Of a stretch of DNA of 64,000 bases, positions 16,727 through 25,255 are shown piece after piece. A program made the position numbers and the translations under genes. The DNA is from Lawsonibacter sp900766145 (GTDB lineage Bacteria > Bacillota > Clostridia > Oscillospirales > Oscillospiraceae): assembly GCF_030372275.1 (NCBI RefSeq), contig NZ_JAUDDJ010000009.1. One strand, 5' to 3'. The notes below the pieces were generated by a model. The model saw only the letters and a list, made by a program, of their open reading frames with translations, did no database searches and was not told where the DNA came from. Numbering within the stretch: the stretch's first letter is position 1; every line of letters starts with the position of its first letter.

Positions 16727-18094
16727 ATGTTTGGAACAAAGAAAATGTATAAAAAAGGTCTTGCTGATGCCATGAGTGCTTACGAAGCATTTGGTAAAAA
16801 GCAAGAAGATGCATTAGCTGAGATTCGGAAGGAAGTGCGCGAAGGTAAGAGTCAGTTAGAAGATGCTCTTTCCGGTCTTGGTGATGAATTAAATGGTATC
16901 TACGATTATTTGGATGCCAAAGAAAAGGCTGCCTTATACCATCTGAATACACCGTATGATATTAAGGATATGGAAGAATCTGAACAACGACTCTTAGTGG
17001 CCCTTCTATACCAGTTGGCCGAAAATGAGGGTGAGCGTTTAAACGACTATCAACGGACATATATTCATGGGGTTCAAAGGTATTTGGAGATCACCAATCC
17101 TCAAATTGGCTTAGATGATCTCTCAGTAGTGGGGGAAATTGATTCTGGTAACACCCAGAAAGCAATCCTCCAAACGGTATTGGAGTTCTTCTATTTACAG
17201 GACGGAGATGAAATATCAGAAGATCAAGAAGATTTTCTAGAAAATTTCTCTGTAAACAAAAAACAAGCAACCACTATCGAAAATACGGTCAGTCGTCTCT
17301 ACAATGCTGTAGGTGCAAAAGGGTTAGCAGAGAAATATGGGAATGATGAAGTGATTCAACAGGCAAAAGAGCAAACATTAGCTGCCTTTGATGATTTTGA
17401 GCACCTAATGGATTCGGAATATTTTCACGTAAGATCTCGCTTTGTGTCAAATATTTGGGCTGATAAAGATTATTCAAATGTAAGTAGATCCGCATATATA
17501 GACGATGAATGTTACAAGGATAACAGCAAGTGTAGGAATGATGCTGAGCGCTATCTTGAACGGTACTGGCGGCAGATCGAGAAAAAGATGGGAGCATATA
17601 CAAAACGCTATGGTGACGACAGCATCTATAAATCCTATTCCGAACAATTAGAATCTTTGCTCAAAACAGCCAAGGCCAGGCTCGCTAAATTACGGAACCC
17701 TCGCACTGCTTCTATTGTCGACCAGATAAGTGAATATCTCACTAAAACAAAAGTGCTGGACAGTTTGGGTTCCGCGAATGACCGTTTAGCCGAGAAATAC
17801 CAGCTTCCCCATGTTGGAAATTATACCGGAGAAATCTCTTATGAAATCAATGACCCTTCAGAGTTCGCTGATGGATTTTTTGGCAGAATGATTGCTAGTG
17901 GATTTAAAAAATATGGGTACAGCCTTGACTCCGCACTTGACTCTATCTCTGAGGATAGCGGTGAAAAACTTCGCGATTTTGTGGAAGAGTTAACTGACCA
18001 GGCCAATGATTATATTGACCGTTATATCCTTGACCCCATTCAAGGATTGTTACCATCTCTCCACGATACTTTATACGATCAAGAGAACGCTTAA
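16727..18094 (+). CDS. Unrecognised helical protein of the WYL operon, 455 aa, TerB-like region
   Basis: The region at about residues 75-200 (LLVALLYQLAENEGERLNDY .. ILQTVLEFFYLQDGDEI) resembles TerB-like helical domains, but only weakly. The last about 165 residues are homologous to the 238-aa protein at 23434-24150 (shared YE..DPSE..DG and QG.LP.L patterns). It is acidic overall, with no signal peptide or membrane segment. The gene is clearly AT-rich and follows the 373-aa gene with 1 bp between. The function is unknown; it could be the effector of a WYL-controlled defence cassette. Confidence 0.7.
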   Translation: MFGTKKMYKKGLADAMSAYEAFGKKQEDALAEIRKEVREGKSQLEDALSGLGDELNGIYDYLDAKEKAALYHLNTPYDIKDMEESEQRLLVALLYQLAENEGERLNDYQRTYIHGVQRYLEITNPQIGLDDLSVVGEIDSGNTQKAILQTVLEFFYLQDGDEISEDQEDFLENFSVNKKQATTIENTVSRLYNAVGAKGLAEKYGNDEVIQQAKEQTLAAFDDFEHLMDSEYFHVRSRFVSNIWADKDYSNVSRSAYIDDECYKDNSKCRNDAERYLERYWRQIEKKMGAYTKRYGDDSIYKSYSEQLESLLKTAKARLAKLRNPRTASIVDQISEYLTKTKVLDSLGSANDRLAEKYQLPHVGNYTGEISYEINDPSEFADGFFGRMIASGFKKYGYSLDSALDSISEDSGEKLRDFVEELTDQANDYIDRYILDPIQGLLPSLHDTLYDQENA

Positions 18095-18148
18095 ACTCTA
18101 TGGGTGACCCCTAGGGGGCATCCTGGGCGCATCTTATTTTTAACGTGT

Positions 18149-18184
18149 TTCCGGCTCTCCACTCCCTCTGAACTATATATTATA
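18149..18184 (+). promoter_or_regulatory. Shared promoter-like motif, copy 1
   Basis: TTCCGG at 18149-18154 and AACTATATATTATA at 18171-18184. The same two blocks with the same 22-bp offset occur at 32510-32545, and a shorter version at 20478-20491. Confidence 0.6.
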
Positions 18185-18189
18185 TTCAT

Positions 18190-18220
18190 AGAAAGCACCG
18201 GAAGTAATCTGGTGCTTTCT
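18190..18220 (+). terminator. Leader hairpin downstream of shared motif copy 1
   Basis: AGAAAGCACC pairs with GGTGCTTTCT just after the promoter-like motif. It could be a terminator for the WYL operon or an attenuator in the leader of the next operon. Confidence 0.5.
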
Positions 18221-18254
18221 TCTATTTTATGCTATATTGCAGGAGGGAACGATC

Positions 18255-18740
18255 ATGCACAACAGCATCTATGAAGTCTCACGCACTCCTGTCCCGGCCA
18301 GACAGCGGGCCAGGGCAGGGAATATGCCAGACTGGTTTTTCGAGCGTGTCTGCGACTACGCAGAGAACCCCACGCCCCGCCAGCGGGAGGAGGCCCTGGG
18401 TGTCTTATTCAAGACTCTTGGACATTTCTGCACCAAGGAAGGTGAAAAATTTTCCCTGTCCCCAAAGATCAAGGAGGAGTTCTTCCAGAACCGCTATGAA
18501 TGTTTCCGGGCTGCCGCCGAAGCCCTGGCCCAGACAAACTATGCGATTTTTGCTGGGATGCAAACGGCACCGGCGTTTCAGCTGGCCCTGGATGGCCTGC
18601 GGGACAGCTATGAGGACCAACGGGGCATTTACATCTACTCCCCGGAGACAGATTCTCTGGTGACGCTGGAACACTGGCTCCGCAGCGCAGACCTCTCCCA
18701 GCCCTTTTATATCGGGGGGACCATTGACTATCACTGCTAA
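18255..18740 (+). CDS. Unrecognised 161-aa protein upstream of rtcB-prfH
   Basis: The family is not recognised. It is a soluble, mostly helical protein with an internal segment NMPDWFFERVCDYAENPTPR near residues 25-44 and a C-terminus ending in GGTIDYHC. The ATG at 18255 follows AGGAGGG; a TTG 18 bp earlier is less likely. It is first in the operon with rtcB (24 bp gap) and prfH, so a function connected with RNA damage or repair is possible but only inferred. Confidence 0.65.
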   Translation: MHNSIYEVSRTPVPARQRARAGNMPDWFFERVCDYAENPTPRQREEALGVLFKTLGHFCTKEGEKFSLSPKIKEEFFQNRYECFRAAAEALAQTNYAIFAGMQTAPAFQLALDGLRDSYEDQRGIYIYSPETDSLVTLEHWLRSADLSQPFYIGGTIDYHC

Positions 18741-18764
18741 CTTATTTTGTAAAGGAGACAACAT

Positions 18765-19865
18765 TTGATTACCATTGAAAATACGATCAACAGCGCGATT
18801 GTCTATACGGATTCCATTGACCCCGGCGCTGATGGCCTGATCCGCGCTCTGTGCGGCAGTCCTATTTCCAAGAACAGCAAAATCCGTATCATGCCGGACG
18901 TCCACCCCGGCAAAGGCTGTGCAATCGGTACGACCATGACACTCACCAACACAGTTGCTCCCGGCCTGGTGGGAACCGATATTGGATGTGGCATGACGGT
19001 CTGTCAAGTTTCCGGTAGACGAATTGAGCTCCAGAAGTTAGATACGCTGATTCGAGATACCGTCCCCTCTGGAAGATCCGTGCGCAAAAAGCTCCACCGC
19101 TTTGCGGAACAGGCGGAGCTGGACAGTCTGCTCTGCTCCCGCTACATCCAGAAGGAAAAGGCCCTCGCCAGTATCGGCACGCTTGGGGGCGGTAACCACT
19201 TCATCGAACTGGATCAGGGCGAGGATGGCCGCTATTGGCTGGTGATCCACTCTGGCAGCAGGCGGCTGGGCACAGAGGTCGCGGCCTATTACCAGAAAGC
19301 AGCTTTTGAACAGTGCCCAGACGGAACCCCGTATGAATTTGCCTATGCCTCCGGCGCTTTGATGGACGCCTATCTTCACGACCTGGCTATCGTACAGCGC
19401 TTTGCGGAGCTGAACCGCCAGGCCATTGCCTCTGATCTTGTCCGGGGAATGAAGCTGGATATAGAGGACACTTTCTCTACTGTTCACAATTACATTGAGA
19501 CAGACGGTATGATATTACGCAAGGGCGCTGTCTCCGCAAAGAACGGGGAACGGCTTATCATCCCCATGAATATGCGGGACGGCTGTCTGCTCTGCATCGG
19601 GAAGGGAAACCCAGACTGGAATGAGTCTGCCCCCCACGGCGCAGGCCGCCTATTCAACCGGGCGGAGTGCCGGCAATCGTTTACTCTGTCTCAATTCAAG
19701 AGGGAGATGAAGGGCATCTATACGACCTCTGTAACCCGTGAGACGCTGGACGAGAGCCCCATGGCTTATAAATCCATGGACGCCATATTGGCCCAAATCG
19801 GTCCCACCGTGGAGGTAACAGAACGAATCCGCCCCATCTACAATTTCAAAGCAGGGGAGGAATAA
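18765..19865 (+). CDS. rtcB: RtcB-family RNA ligase
   Basis: A 366-aa RtcB ligase, which joins 2',3'-cyclic phosphate (or 3'-phosphate) and 5'-OH RNA ends using GTP and Mn2+. The metal and guanylylation motifs MPDVHPGKG, GTDIGCGM, GGGNHFIEL, HSGSRRLG and HGAGR are present. The TTG start follows AAAGGAGAC. It is shorter than housekeeping RtcB (about 400-480 aa), fitting the RtcB2 type found beside PrfH. The operon order is unknown gene, rtcB, prfH. Confidence 0.93.
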   Translation: MITIENTINSAIVYTDSIDPGADGLIRALCGSPISKNSKIRIMPDVHPGKGCAIGTTMTLTNTVAPGLVGTDIGCGMTVCQVSGRRIELQKLDTLIRDTVPSGRSVRKKLHRFAEQAELDSLLCSRYIQKEKALASIGTLGGGNHFIELDQGEDGRYWLVIHSGSRRLGTEVAAYYQKAAFEQCPDGTPYEFAYASGALMDAYLHDLAIVQRFAELNRQAIASDLVRGMKLDIEDTFSTVHNYIETDGMILRKGAVSAKNGERLIIPMNMRDGCLLCIGKGNPDWNESAPHGAGRLFNRAECRQSFTLSQFKREMKGIYTTSVTRETLDESPMAYKSMDAILAQIGPTVEVTERIRPIYNFKAGEE

Positions 19866-19868
19866 AAC

Positions 19869-20456
19869 GTGATCTACCAAATCAGTTCTGGCCAAGGGCC
19901 TGCTGAGTGCGAGCTGGGAGTTGCTAAATTGTGGGGCTATCTGCAATCCCATTATGATGTGACGCTGCTTGATTCCTCCCCGGGGTACTATGCAGAGACC
20001 TTTCGCTCCGTTCGTCTTTACAGTGAAGAAGACCTGTCGGAATACGTAGGCTCCGTTCAATGGGTCTGCCGAAGCCCTTACCGTCCAAACCATAAGCGGA
20101 AAAACTGGTTTATTGACTTCCATCTCTGCGAAACTGTGAGAACCGACGCTTTTGATCCGGAACAGGTGGTATTTGCTACCTTCCGCAGCGGCGGCAAAGG
20201 GGGCCAAAATGTAAACAAGGTAGAATCCGGGGTGCGGGCGATCTACCTCCCCACCGGACAGGCTGTGGTCTGCACCGAGGAGCGCAGCCAGTACGCCAAC
20301 AAACAAAAAGCGCTCTCCCGGCTCCAAGCATTGATTCAGAGAGCGAACCAGGAGCAGTGCGCCCACCAGAAAAATGAAAATTGGCGGCACCATACCCGCT
20401 TGGAGCGCGGCAACGCCCAGGCCCGTTTTGAAGGGTTAGACTTCCACCGGGTCTGA
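19869..20456 (+). CDS. prfH: Release-factor-like protein PrfH
   Basis: A 195-aa peptide chain release factor homologue. The catalytic motif is present as FRSGGKGGQNVNKVESG (about residues 98-114), with a lysine inserted as in PrfH proteins; the stop-codon-recognition domain of RF1/RF2 is missing. The GTG start lies 4 bp after the rtcB stop, behind GGGGAGG. Published work on RtcB2-PrfH shows that such pairs rescue ribosomes cut in the 16S decoding centre by colicin E3-type toxins. Here the pair rides on an integrative element. Confidence 0.92.
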   Translation: MIYQISSGQGPAECELGVAKLWGYLQSHYDVTLLDSSPGYYAETFRSVRLYSEEDLSEYVGSVQWVCRSPYRPNHKRKNWFIDFHLCETVRTDAFDPEQVVFATFRSGGKGGQNVNKVESGVRAIYLPTGQAVVCTEERSQYANKQKALSRLQALIQRANQEQCAHQKNENWRHHTRLERGNAQARFEGLDFHRV

Positions 20457-20477
20457 TCTGGTTTTCGACCTATTATC

Positions 20478-20491
20478 AACTATATACTATA
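20478..20491 (+). promoter_or_regulatory. Shared promoter-like motif, copy 2
   Basis: AACTATATACTATA, one mismatch from the copies at 18171 and 32532. A hairpin (AAGCTCC.. to ..GGGGCTT, about 20496-20523) follows. Confidence 0.5.
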
Positions 20492-20592
20492 ACTATGAAG
20501 CTCCAGGGAAGCCCCCTGGGGCTTATTTCATGCCTGGAGTATCTCGGGCATTATCTATCTATGGAATCAAAATGGAAAGGACCGTGTTCACT

Positions 20593-21552
20593 ATGGAGAA
20601 AAACCTTACCCGTATCAGCACCCGCTCTATGAGCCGCCAAGCGTGGCTGGCAGAGCGGCGCAAGACTATTGGCGGGAGCGACGCCGCCGGGATCGTGGGC
20701 CTGAGCCGCTACGCCACCCCTTACACCGTTTGGGCGGACAAGACAGGCCGCCTCCCAGAGCAGGAAGATAACGAGGCCATGCGCCAGGGGAGGGAGCTGG
20801 AGGAGTATGTGGCCAAGCGCTGGGAGGAGGCAACCGGAAAGCGGGTGCGCCGCTCCAATGCTTTGCTGTACAATCCCAGCTACCCCTTCGCCCATGCAGA
20901 TATTGACCGCACGGTGCTGGGCGAGGACGCTGGCCTGGAGTGCAAAACCACCTCCGCCCTCAACCTCCGGCAGTTCAGAAATGTTGAATTTCCGGAGCAG
21001 TATTATGTCCAGTGCGTCCACTATCTGGCCGTCACCGGCTGTCAGAGGTGGTATCTGGCCGTGCTGGTCTTTGGCCGCGGGTTCTTCACCTTCACCCTGG
21101 AACGGGATCAGGCCGAAATTGACGCGCTCATGGCCGCAGAGGAGCGGTTCTGGGCTCTGGTGGAACAGGATACTCCTCCGGCACTGGATGGCTTAGAAGC
21201 TACTGGAGAGGCCCTGCAAGTCCTCTATCCCAACAGCCGAAACAGCAGCGTGGAGCTGTTTGGGCGGGAAGCTATGCTCTCGGAATATGTTGCCCTCCAG
21301 GGACAGAAAAAAGAGCTGGCTGAACGAATCAGCCAAATCGAAAACACCATCAAGGCCGATATGCAAGATGCGGAATCTGGACGCTGTGGAGCTTACACAG
21401 TTTCCTGGAAAACCCAGACCCGGCGGCTGTTCCAGCCCAAGGAGTTCTCCTTAGCACACCCGGAGATCGACTTGCAGGAGTTTTACCGGGACAGCTCCTC
21501 CAGACCTTTCCGGGTGCGGGAGGTTTCAGAGGATCAGCGACAGGCGGGATAA
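20593..21552 (+). CDS. YqaJ-family (lambda exonuclease-like) recombinase nuclease
   Basis: 319 aa. The N-terminal nuclease core has GGSDAAGIVGLS, the active-site D in FAHADIDR and the ECKTTSA motif, the D..ExK signature of YqaJ/lambda-exo nucleases; the C-terminal third (from about 230) is a coiled-coil and beta extension. It should resect double-stranded DNA to give the 3' single strands that RecT binds. Start codon choice is uncertain: ATG 20593 (AAAGGA upstream) or ATG 20572. A terminator separates it from the next gene. Confidence 0.9.
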   Translation: MEKNLTRISTRSMSRQAWLAERRKTIGGSDAAGIVGLSRYATPYTVWADKTGRLPEQEDNEAMRQGRELEEYVAKRWEEATGKRVRRSNALLYNPSYPFAHADIDRTVLGEDAGLECKTTSALNLRQFRNVEFPEQYYVQCVHYLAVTGCQRWYLAVLVFGRGFFTFTLERDQAEIDALMAAEERFWALVEQDTPPALDGLEATGEALQVLYPNSRNSSVELFGREAMLSEYVALQGQKKELAERISQIENTIKADMQDAESGRCGAYTVSWKTQTRRLFQPKEFSLAHPEIDLQEFYRDSSSRPFRVREVSEDQRQAG

Positions 21553-21556
21553 TCAC

Positions 21557-21594
21557 AAGGGGACACAGCGGAAAACCGCTGTGCCCCTTCTTTT
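21557..21594 (+). terminator. Terminator after the YqaJ gene
   Basis: AAGGGG.CACAGCGG pairs with CCGCTGTG.CCCCTT, followed by TCTTTTATTTT. Confidence 0.85.
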
Positions 21595-21624
21595 ATTTTC
21601 ATCACAAAGAGGAGGAATTGATTT

Positions 21625-22551
21625 ATGTCAGCATCCGTAGAAACCATGATGTACGTCCGGGAGAAGCCCTGGCACGGTCTAGGCACCCAGGTGGAGGAGG
21701 CCCCCACCAGCGCCGACGCGCTCCGGCTGGCCGGATTGGACTGGACGGTGGAGCAGCGGAATATCCAGGTGTGCGGCGGCACCAAGATTTCCAACTATAA
21801 GGCCAATGTGCGCAGTTTGGACGGGAAGGTGCTGGGCGTGGTGTCGGACCGCTATAAGATCGTCCAGAACGCCGAGGCCTTCGAGTTTACCGACTCCCTC
21901 ATCGGCGGCGAAGTCCACTATGAGACCGCCGGAAGTCTGAACGGCGGCAAGAAAATCTGGCTCCTGGCAAAGCTACCTGACACGGAGATTGCCGGGGATA
22001 AGACCGAGCCCTATCTCTGCTTCTCCAACACCCACGACGGCAGCGGAGCCATTCGGGTCTGTATGACGCCCATCCGGGTGGTCTGCAACAACACCTTGAA
22101 CCTAGCCCTGGACAATGCCAAGCGCTCCTGGTCAGTCCGGCATACCGGAGACATCCGCCGCAAGGCCCACGAAGCCAGAGCGTGCCTGTATCTGGCCCAC
22201 AATTATATCCAGTCTCTGGCGGAGCGGGCAGACCGCATGGCAAATACCACCGTGACCCGGGAGCAGCTGAACAAAATTCTAGACAAGCTCTTTCCCGTGG
22301 ACGAAAACAGCAGCGAGCGGGAGAAGCGCGGCGTGGAGAAGTTGAAAACGGAATATATGACCTGTTATTTTGCGCCGGACATTTTGAAGTTTCGGGGCAC
22401 CGCCTGGGGGGCCGTCAACGCCATGAGCGACATGATCTCCCACAACGCTCCCCGCCGCAAGACAGAGAACTACCGGGAAAACAACTGGGGCAGAATCATG
22501 GACGGACACATCCTGCTGGATAAAATGACCGCTCTGCTGCCCGTAAGATAA
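21625..22551 (+). CDS. DUF932 / phage-plasmid-like protein
   Basis: A 308-aa protein of the DUF932 (TIGR03299) family, found on phages, plasmids and integrative elements, often beside recombination genes. Signature segments are REKPWHGLGTQV near the N-terminus, VSDRYKIVQN, and TPIRVVCNNTLNLAL near residue 150. The biochemical role is unknown. It lies between the YqaJ nuclease and RecT. Confidence 0.9.
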   Translation: MSASVETMMYVREKPWHGLGTQVEEAPTSADALRLAGLDWTVEQRNIQVCGGTKISNYKANVRSLDGKVLGVVSDRYKIVQNAEAFEFTDSLIGGEVHYETAGSLNGGKKIWLLAKLPDTEIAGDKTEPYLCFSNTHDGSGAIRVCMTPIRVVCNNTLNLALDNAKRSWSVRHTGDIRRKAHEARACLYLAHNYIQSLAERADRMANTTVTREQLNKILDKLFPVDENSSEREKRGVEKLKTEYMTCYFAPDILKFRGTAWGAVNAMSDMISHNAPRRKTENYRENNWGRIMDGHILLDKMTALLPVR

Positions 22552-22574
22552 CGTACAGAAAGAAGGAAATTTCT

Positions 22575-23363
22575 ATGGCAACGGGAAAAGCCATTCAGCG
22601 AGCAACTGGTCGGGCCCCTGCTCTGGAGAACCGGCCCGCACTTCAGCAGTACATCAAGCAAATGAGCGGGGAGATCAAAAAGGCGCTGCCCAGTGTGATG
22701 ACTCCGGAGCGTTTTACCCGGATCGTGCTCTCCGCGCTGTCTACCAACCCAAAGTTGGGGGAGACGACCCCTCAGTCCTTCCTGGGGGCCATGATGACCG
22801 CCGCCCAGCTGGGCCTGGAACCCAACACGCCTCTGGGACAGGCCTATCTTTTGCCCTACTGGAACTCCAAGGCCAACGCATATGAATGCCAATTTCAGCT
22901 CGGTTATAAGGGCCTGCTGGATCTGGCCTACCGCAGCGGGGAGATCAGTGTCATCCAGGCCCATGTGGTCTATTCGGAGGACCAGTTCTCCTACTCATTC
23001 GGATTGAAGCCGGAGCTGAAGCACATCCCGGCCAGCGGGGAGCGCGGGGAGCCCGTCTATGTCTACGCCATCTTCCACACCAAGGACGGCGGCTACGGCT
23101 TCGAGGTGTGCAGCATTGACGACATCCGAGCCCACGCCCAGCGATACAGCAAGTCTTTCCAGAACGGCCCCTGGCAGACTAATTTTGAGGAGATGGCAAA
23201 GAAAACCGTTCTAAAGCGGGTGCTGAAATATGCCCCCCTGAAAAGCGAATTTCTCCGGGGCCTGGCCCAGGATGAGACCATCAAACAGGAGATCAGCGAC
23301 GATATGTATATGGTGGAGGCCGCCTATGCGGAGCCTGACGTACCCTCCGCCGAAAACGATTAA
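22575..23363 (+). CDS. recT: RecT family single-strand annealing recombinase
   Basis: 262 aa. RecT anneals single-stranded DNA to homologous strands. Family segments include SVMTPERFTRIVLSALSTNP, FLGAMMTAAQLGLEPNTPLG and the FQLGYKGLLDLAYRSGEI core. The gene is 23 bp after the DUF932 gene and is followed by a strong terminator. With the YqaJ exonuclease it makes a complete Red/ET-like recombination pair. Confidence 0.95.
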   Translation: MATGKAIQRATGRAPALENRPALQQYIKQMSGEIKKALPSVMTPERFTRIVLSALSTNPKLGETTPQSFLGAMMTAAQLGLEPNTPLGQAYLLPYWNSKANAYECQFQLGYKGLLDLAYRSGEISVIQAHVVYSEDQFSYSFGLKPELKHIPASGERGEPVYVYAIFHTKDGGYGFEVCSIDDIRAHAQRYSKSFQNGPWQTNFEEMAKKTVLKRVLKYAPLKSEFLRGLAQDETIKQEISDDMYMVEAAYAEPDVPSAEND

Positions 23364-23372
23364 ACAAAATTC

Positions 23373-23418
23373 AACAGCGGCGCTCTGGGAAAGAAGATTT
23401 CCGGAGCGCCGCTGTTTT
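23373..23418 (+). terminator. Terminator after recT
   Basis: AACAGCGGCGCTC pairs with GAGCGCCGCTGTT, followed by TTATTT. Confidence 0.85.
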
Positions 23419-23433
23419 ATTTGGAGGTCTATT

Positions 23434-24150
23434 ATGAATCAAAATCTTGCCGCATTTCAGAAAAAACTTCTGGATTTGCCCTACTGCACGAATCTGTACC
23501 CCATCCCACATATCCGCTTGGAGCACGGTCGGCTTCAGCGGCTGGCCTGTGACCCCGGCGAAAGCCTGCCCAGCCGTTTCCAGGCCAAAGACGAGGCGGA
23601 GGGGAAATTGAAACTCCTGTATGTACAAGCGGCACAACAGCTGCGGACCTATTCTGACCCAGCCAGTTCCGAGAGCTGCTATTCCCGTATCCGCCATGAG
23701 GTCAATGAACAGCTCACCTTCCTCCGAGAATCCCTGATTCCATGCCGGACGGATGGAAGCGCCGCTCTGGTCAACCGGATCGCCGCTGTTCTGGCGCCCG
23801 AGGATGTGTTTCGGCGTGTGGAACCCCTTAACGAAGAATTACAGAAAAAGTTCTCTCTGTCTCCCGTTCAAGATTATATCAGAATGATCCGCTATGAGGT
23901 ATACGACCCCTCAGAGTATGAAGATGGAGCCGCCAAGCTGATCGCAAAGCTGTTCACCCACCACGGCTATGACCTGACGGACGCCTGTTTTCAGCTGGAA
24001 CAGGACGCGGAAACTCTGCTGACGGGGTATCGGAAGGCCATTGCAGAGCAGGTGTCTCTGTACCTCCACCAGTATGTGATTGCTTCTGTCCAAGGGAAGC
24101 TGCCCACCCTGAACGCAATTTTAGAGAAAGAAGGGAGCGCTCAGCTATGA
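23434..24150 (+). CDS. Unrecognised 238-aa protein, paralogous to the C-terminus of the 455-aa protein
   Basis: No known family is recognised. From about residue 75 to the end it aligns with the last about 165 residues of the 455-aa protein at 16727-18094, including IRYEVYDPSEYEDG against ISYEINDPSEFADG and VQGKLPTLNAIL against IQGLLPSLHDTL. It is helical and soluble. The start follows TTGGAGG. It overlaps the amidoligase gene by 4 bp (ATGA), so it is coupled to the amidoligase/amidotransferase pair. Confidence 0.72.
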   Translation: MNQNLAAFQKKLLDLPYCTNLYPIPHIRLEHGRLQRLACDPGESLPSRFQAKDEAEGKLKLLYVQAAQQLRTYSDPASSESCYSRIRHEVNEQLTFLRESLIPCRTDGSAALVNRIAAVLAPEDVFRRVEPLNEELQKKFSLSPVQDYIRMIRYEVYDPSEYEDGAAKLIAKLFTHHGYDLTDACFQLEQDAETLLTGYRKAIAEQVSLYLHQYVIASVQGKLPTLNAILEKEGSAQL

Positions 24151-25253
24151 GCTTTGTATGCGAGATCTGCGGCTTTGAATTTCCTGATGATCGGGAGAGA
24201 GAGTTTGACGGCCAGCAGCTCTGCCCCAACTGTCTGAATATCCACACGCTCCTGTGCCGCGAGTGCGGCCAACGGTTTTGGCGGACTGATAACGCCGGAA
24301 CAGAGGAGTTTCCCCTATGCCCCAGCTGCTATGAGGAACACTATACCACCTGCTGCCGCTGTCACCGGCTGGTGCGGGAAAACGAGGCCTACTACGGAAC
24401 TACGGACGCAGGAGAGCGGTGTACCTACTGCGAGCGCTGTTTCCATATTGTCGACCAGGACACCCGTATCCATGAATACAACTACAAGCCCACGCCGGTC
24501 TTTCATGGCACTGGCCCTCGTTTCTTCGGAGTGGAGCTGGAGATCGACGAAGCCGGGGAGTGTACCAGCAGTGCGCGAGCCCTGATGGCAGTAGCAAATC
24601 GGGACGGGGCTCACGCCTACTGCAAGCACGACGGCTCCCTGGAGGAGGGGTTTGAGATCGTGACTCACCCCATGTCTCTGGACTATCATCTGACCCAAAT
24701 GCCCTGGGCTGAGGTATGCCGCAAGGCTGTCTCCCTTGGTTATCTCAGCCACCAGGCCGGGACCTGCGGCCTGCATGTCCACGTAAGCCGGGCGGCCTTT
24801 GGCGACACTCCAGAAAAACAGGATGCAGTGATTGCCCGGATACTCTACTTCTTTGAAAAGCACTGGGAGGAACTGCTGAAATTCAGCCGCCGCACTCCCG
24901 CCCAGCTGAACCATTGGGCCGCCCGGTATGGCTATCAGGAACAGCCCAAGGACATTTTGGAGCACGCCAAAGATGACCGCCACGCCAGCCGGTACACCTG
25001 TGTCAACCTGACGAATGCAGATACAATTGAGTTTCGGATTTTTCGGGGAACACTGCGGGTCAATACGATTCTCGCCACCTTGCAGCTGCTGGACCGCATC
25101 TGTGATGTGGCCCTGGCTCTGTCTGACGATGTTTTGAAGGAGATGTCCTGGACCACCTTTGCCGCGGGCTGCGAGGCCCCTGAACTGGTACAGTATCTAA
25201 AAGAACGCCGCCTCTACGTCAATGAGCCGGTTGCGGACGGAGAGGAGATTTGA
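24147..25253 (+). CDS. Amidoligase-like (glutamine synthetase-fold) protein with N-terminal zinc ribbons
   Basis: 368 aa. The first about 110 residues contain repeated CxxC pairs (CEIC, CPNC, CREC, CPSC, CCRC, CERC), indicating zinc-ribbon-like modules. From about residue 128, FFGVELEID starts an Amidoligase_2-like domain with HDGSLEEGFEIVTHP, CGLHVHVSR and TIEFRIFRGT. Enzymes of this class form amide bonds using ATP. It is followed 2 bp later by a class II glutamine amidotransferase, a pairing described for peptide- or cell-wall-modifying amidoligase systems. The substrate is unknown. Confidence 0.85.
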   Translation: MSFVCEICGFEFPDDREREFDGQQLCPNCLNIHTLLCRECGQRFWRTDNAGTEEFPLCPSCYEEHYTTCCRCHRLVRENEAYYGTTDAGERCTYCERCFHIVDQDTRIHEYNYKPTPVFHGTGPRFFGVELEIDEAGECTSSARALMAVANRDGAHAYCKHDGSLEEGFEIVTHPMSLDYHLTQMPWAEVCRKAVSLGYLSHQAGTCGLHVHVSRAAFGDTPEKQDAVIARILYFFEKHWEELLKFSRRTPAQLNHWAARYGYQEQPKDILEHAKDDRHASRYTCVNLTNADTIEFRIFRGTLRVNTILATLQLLDRICDVALALSDDVLKEMSWTTFAAGCEAPELVQYLKERRLYVNEPVADGEEI

Positions 25254-25255
25254 CC

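Noticed and set aside
14664..18094. Assignment of the WYL cassette to a known defence type such as CBASS, BREX or a retron
   Set aside because: No cyclase, methyltransferase, nuclease, protease or reverse transcriptase motif is visible; the WYL regulator alone is not diagnostic.
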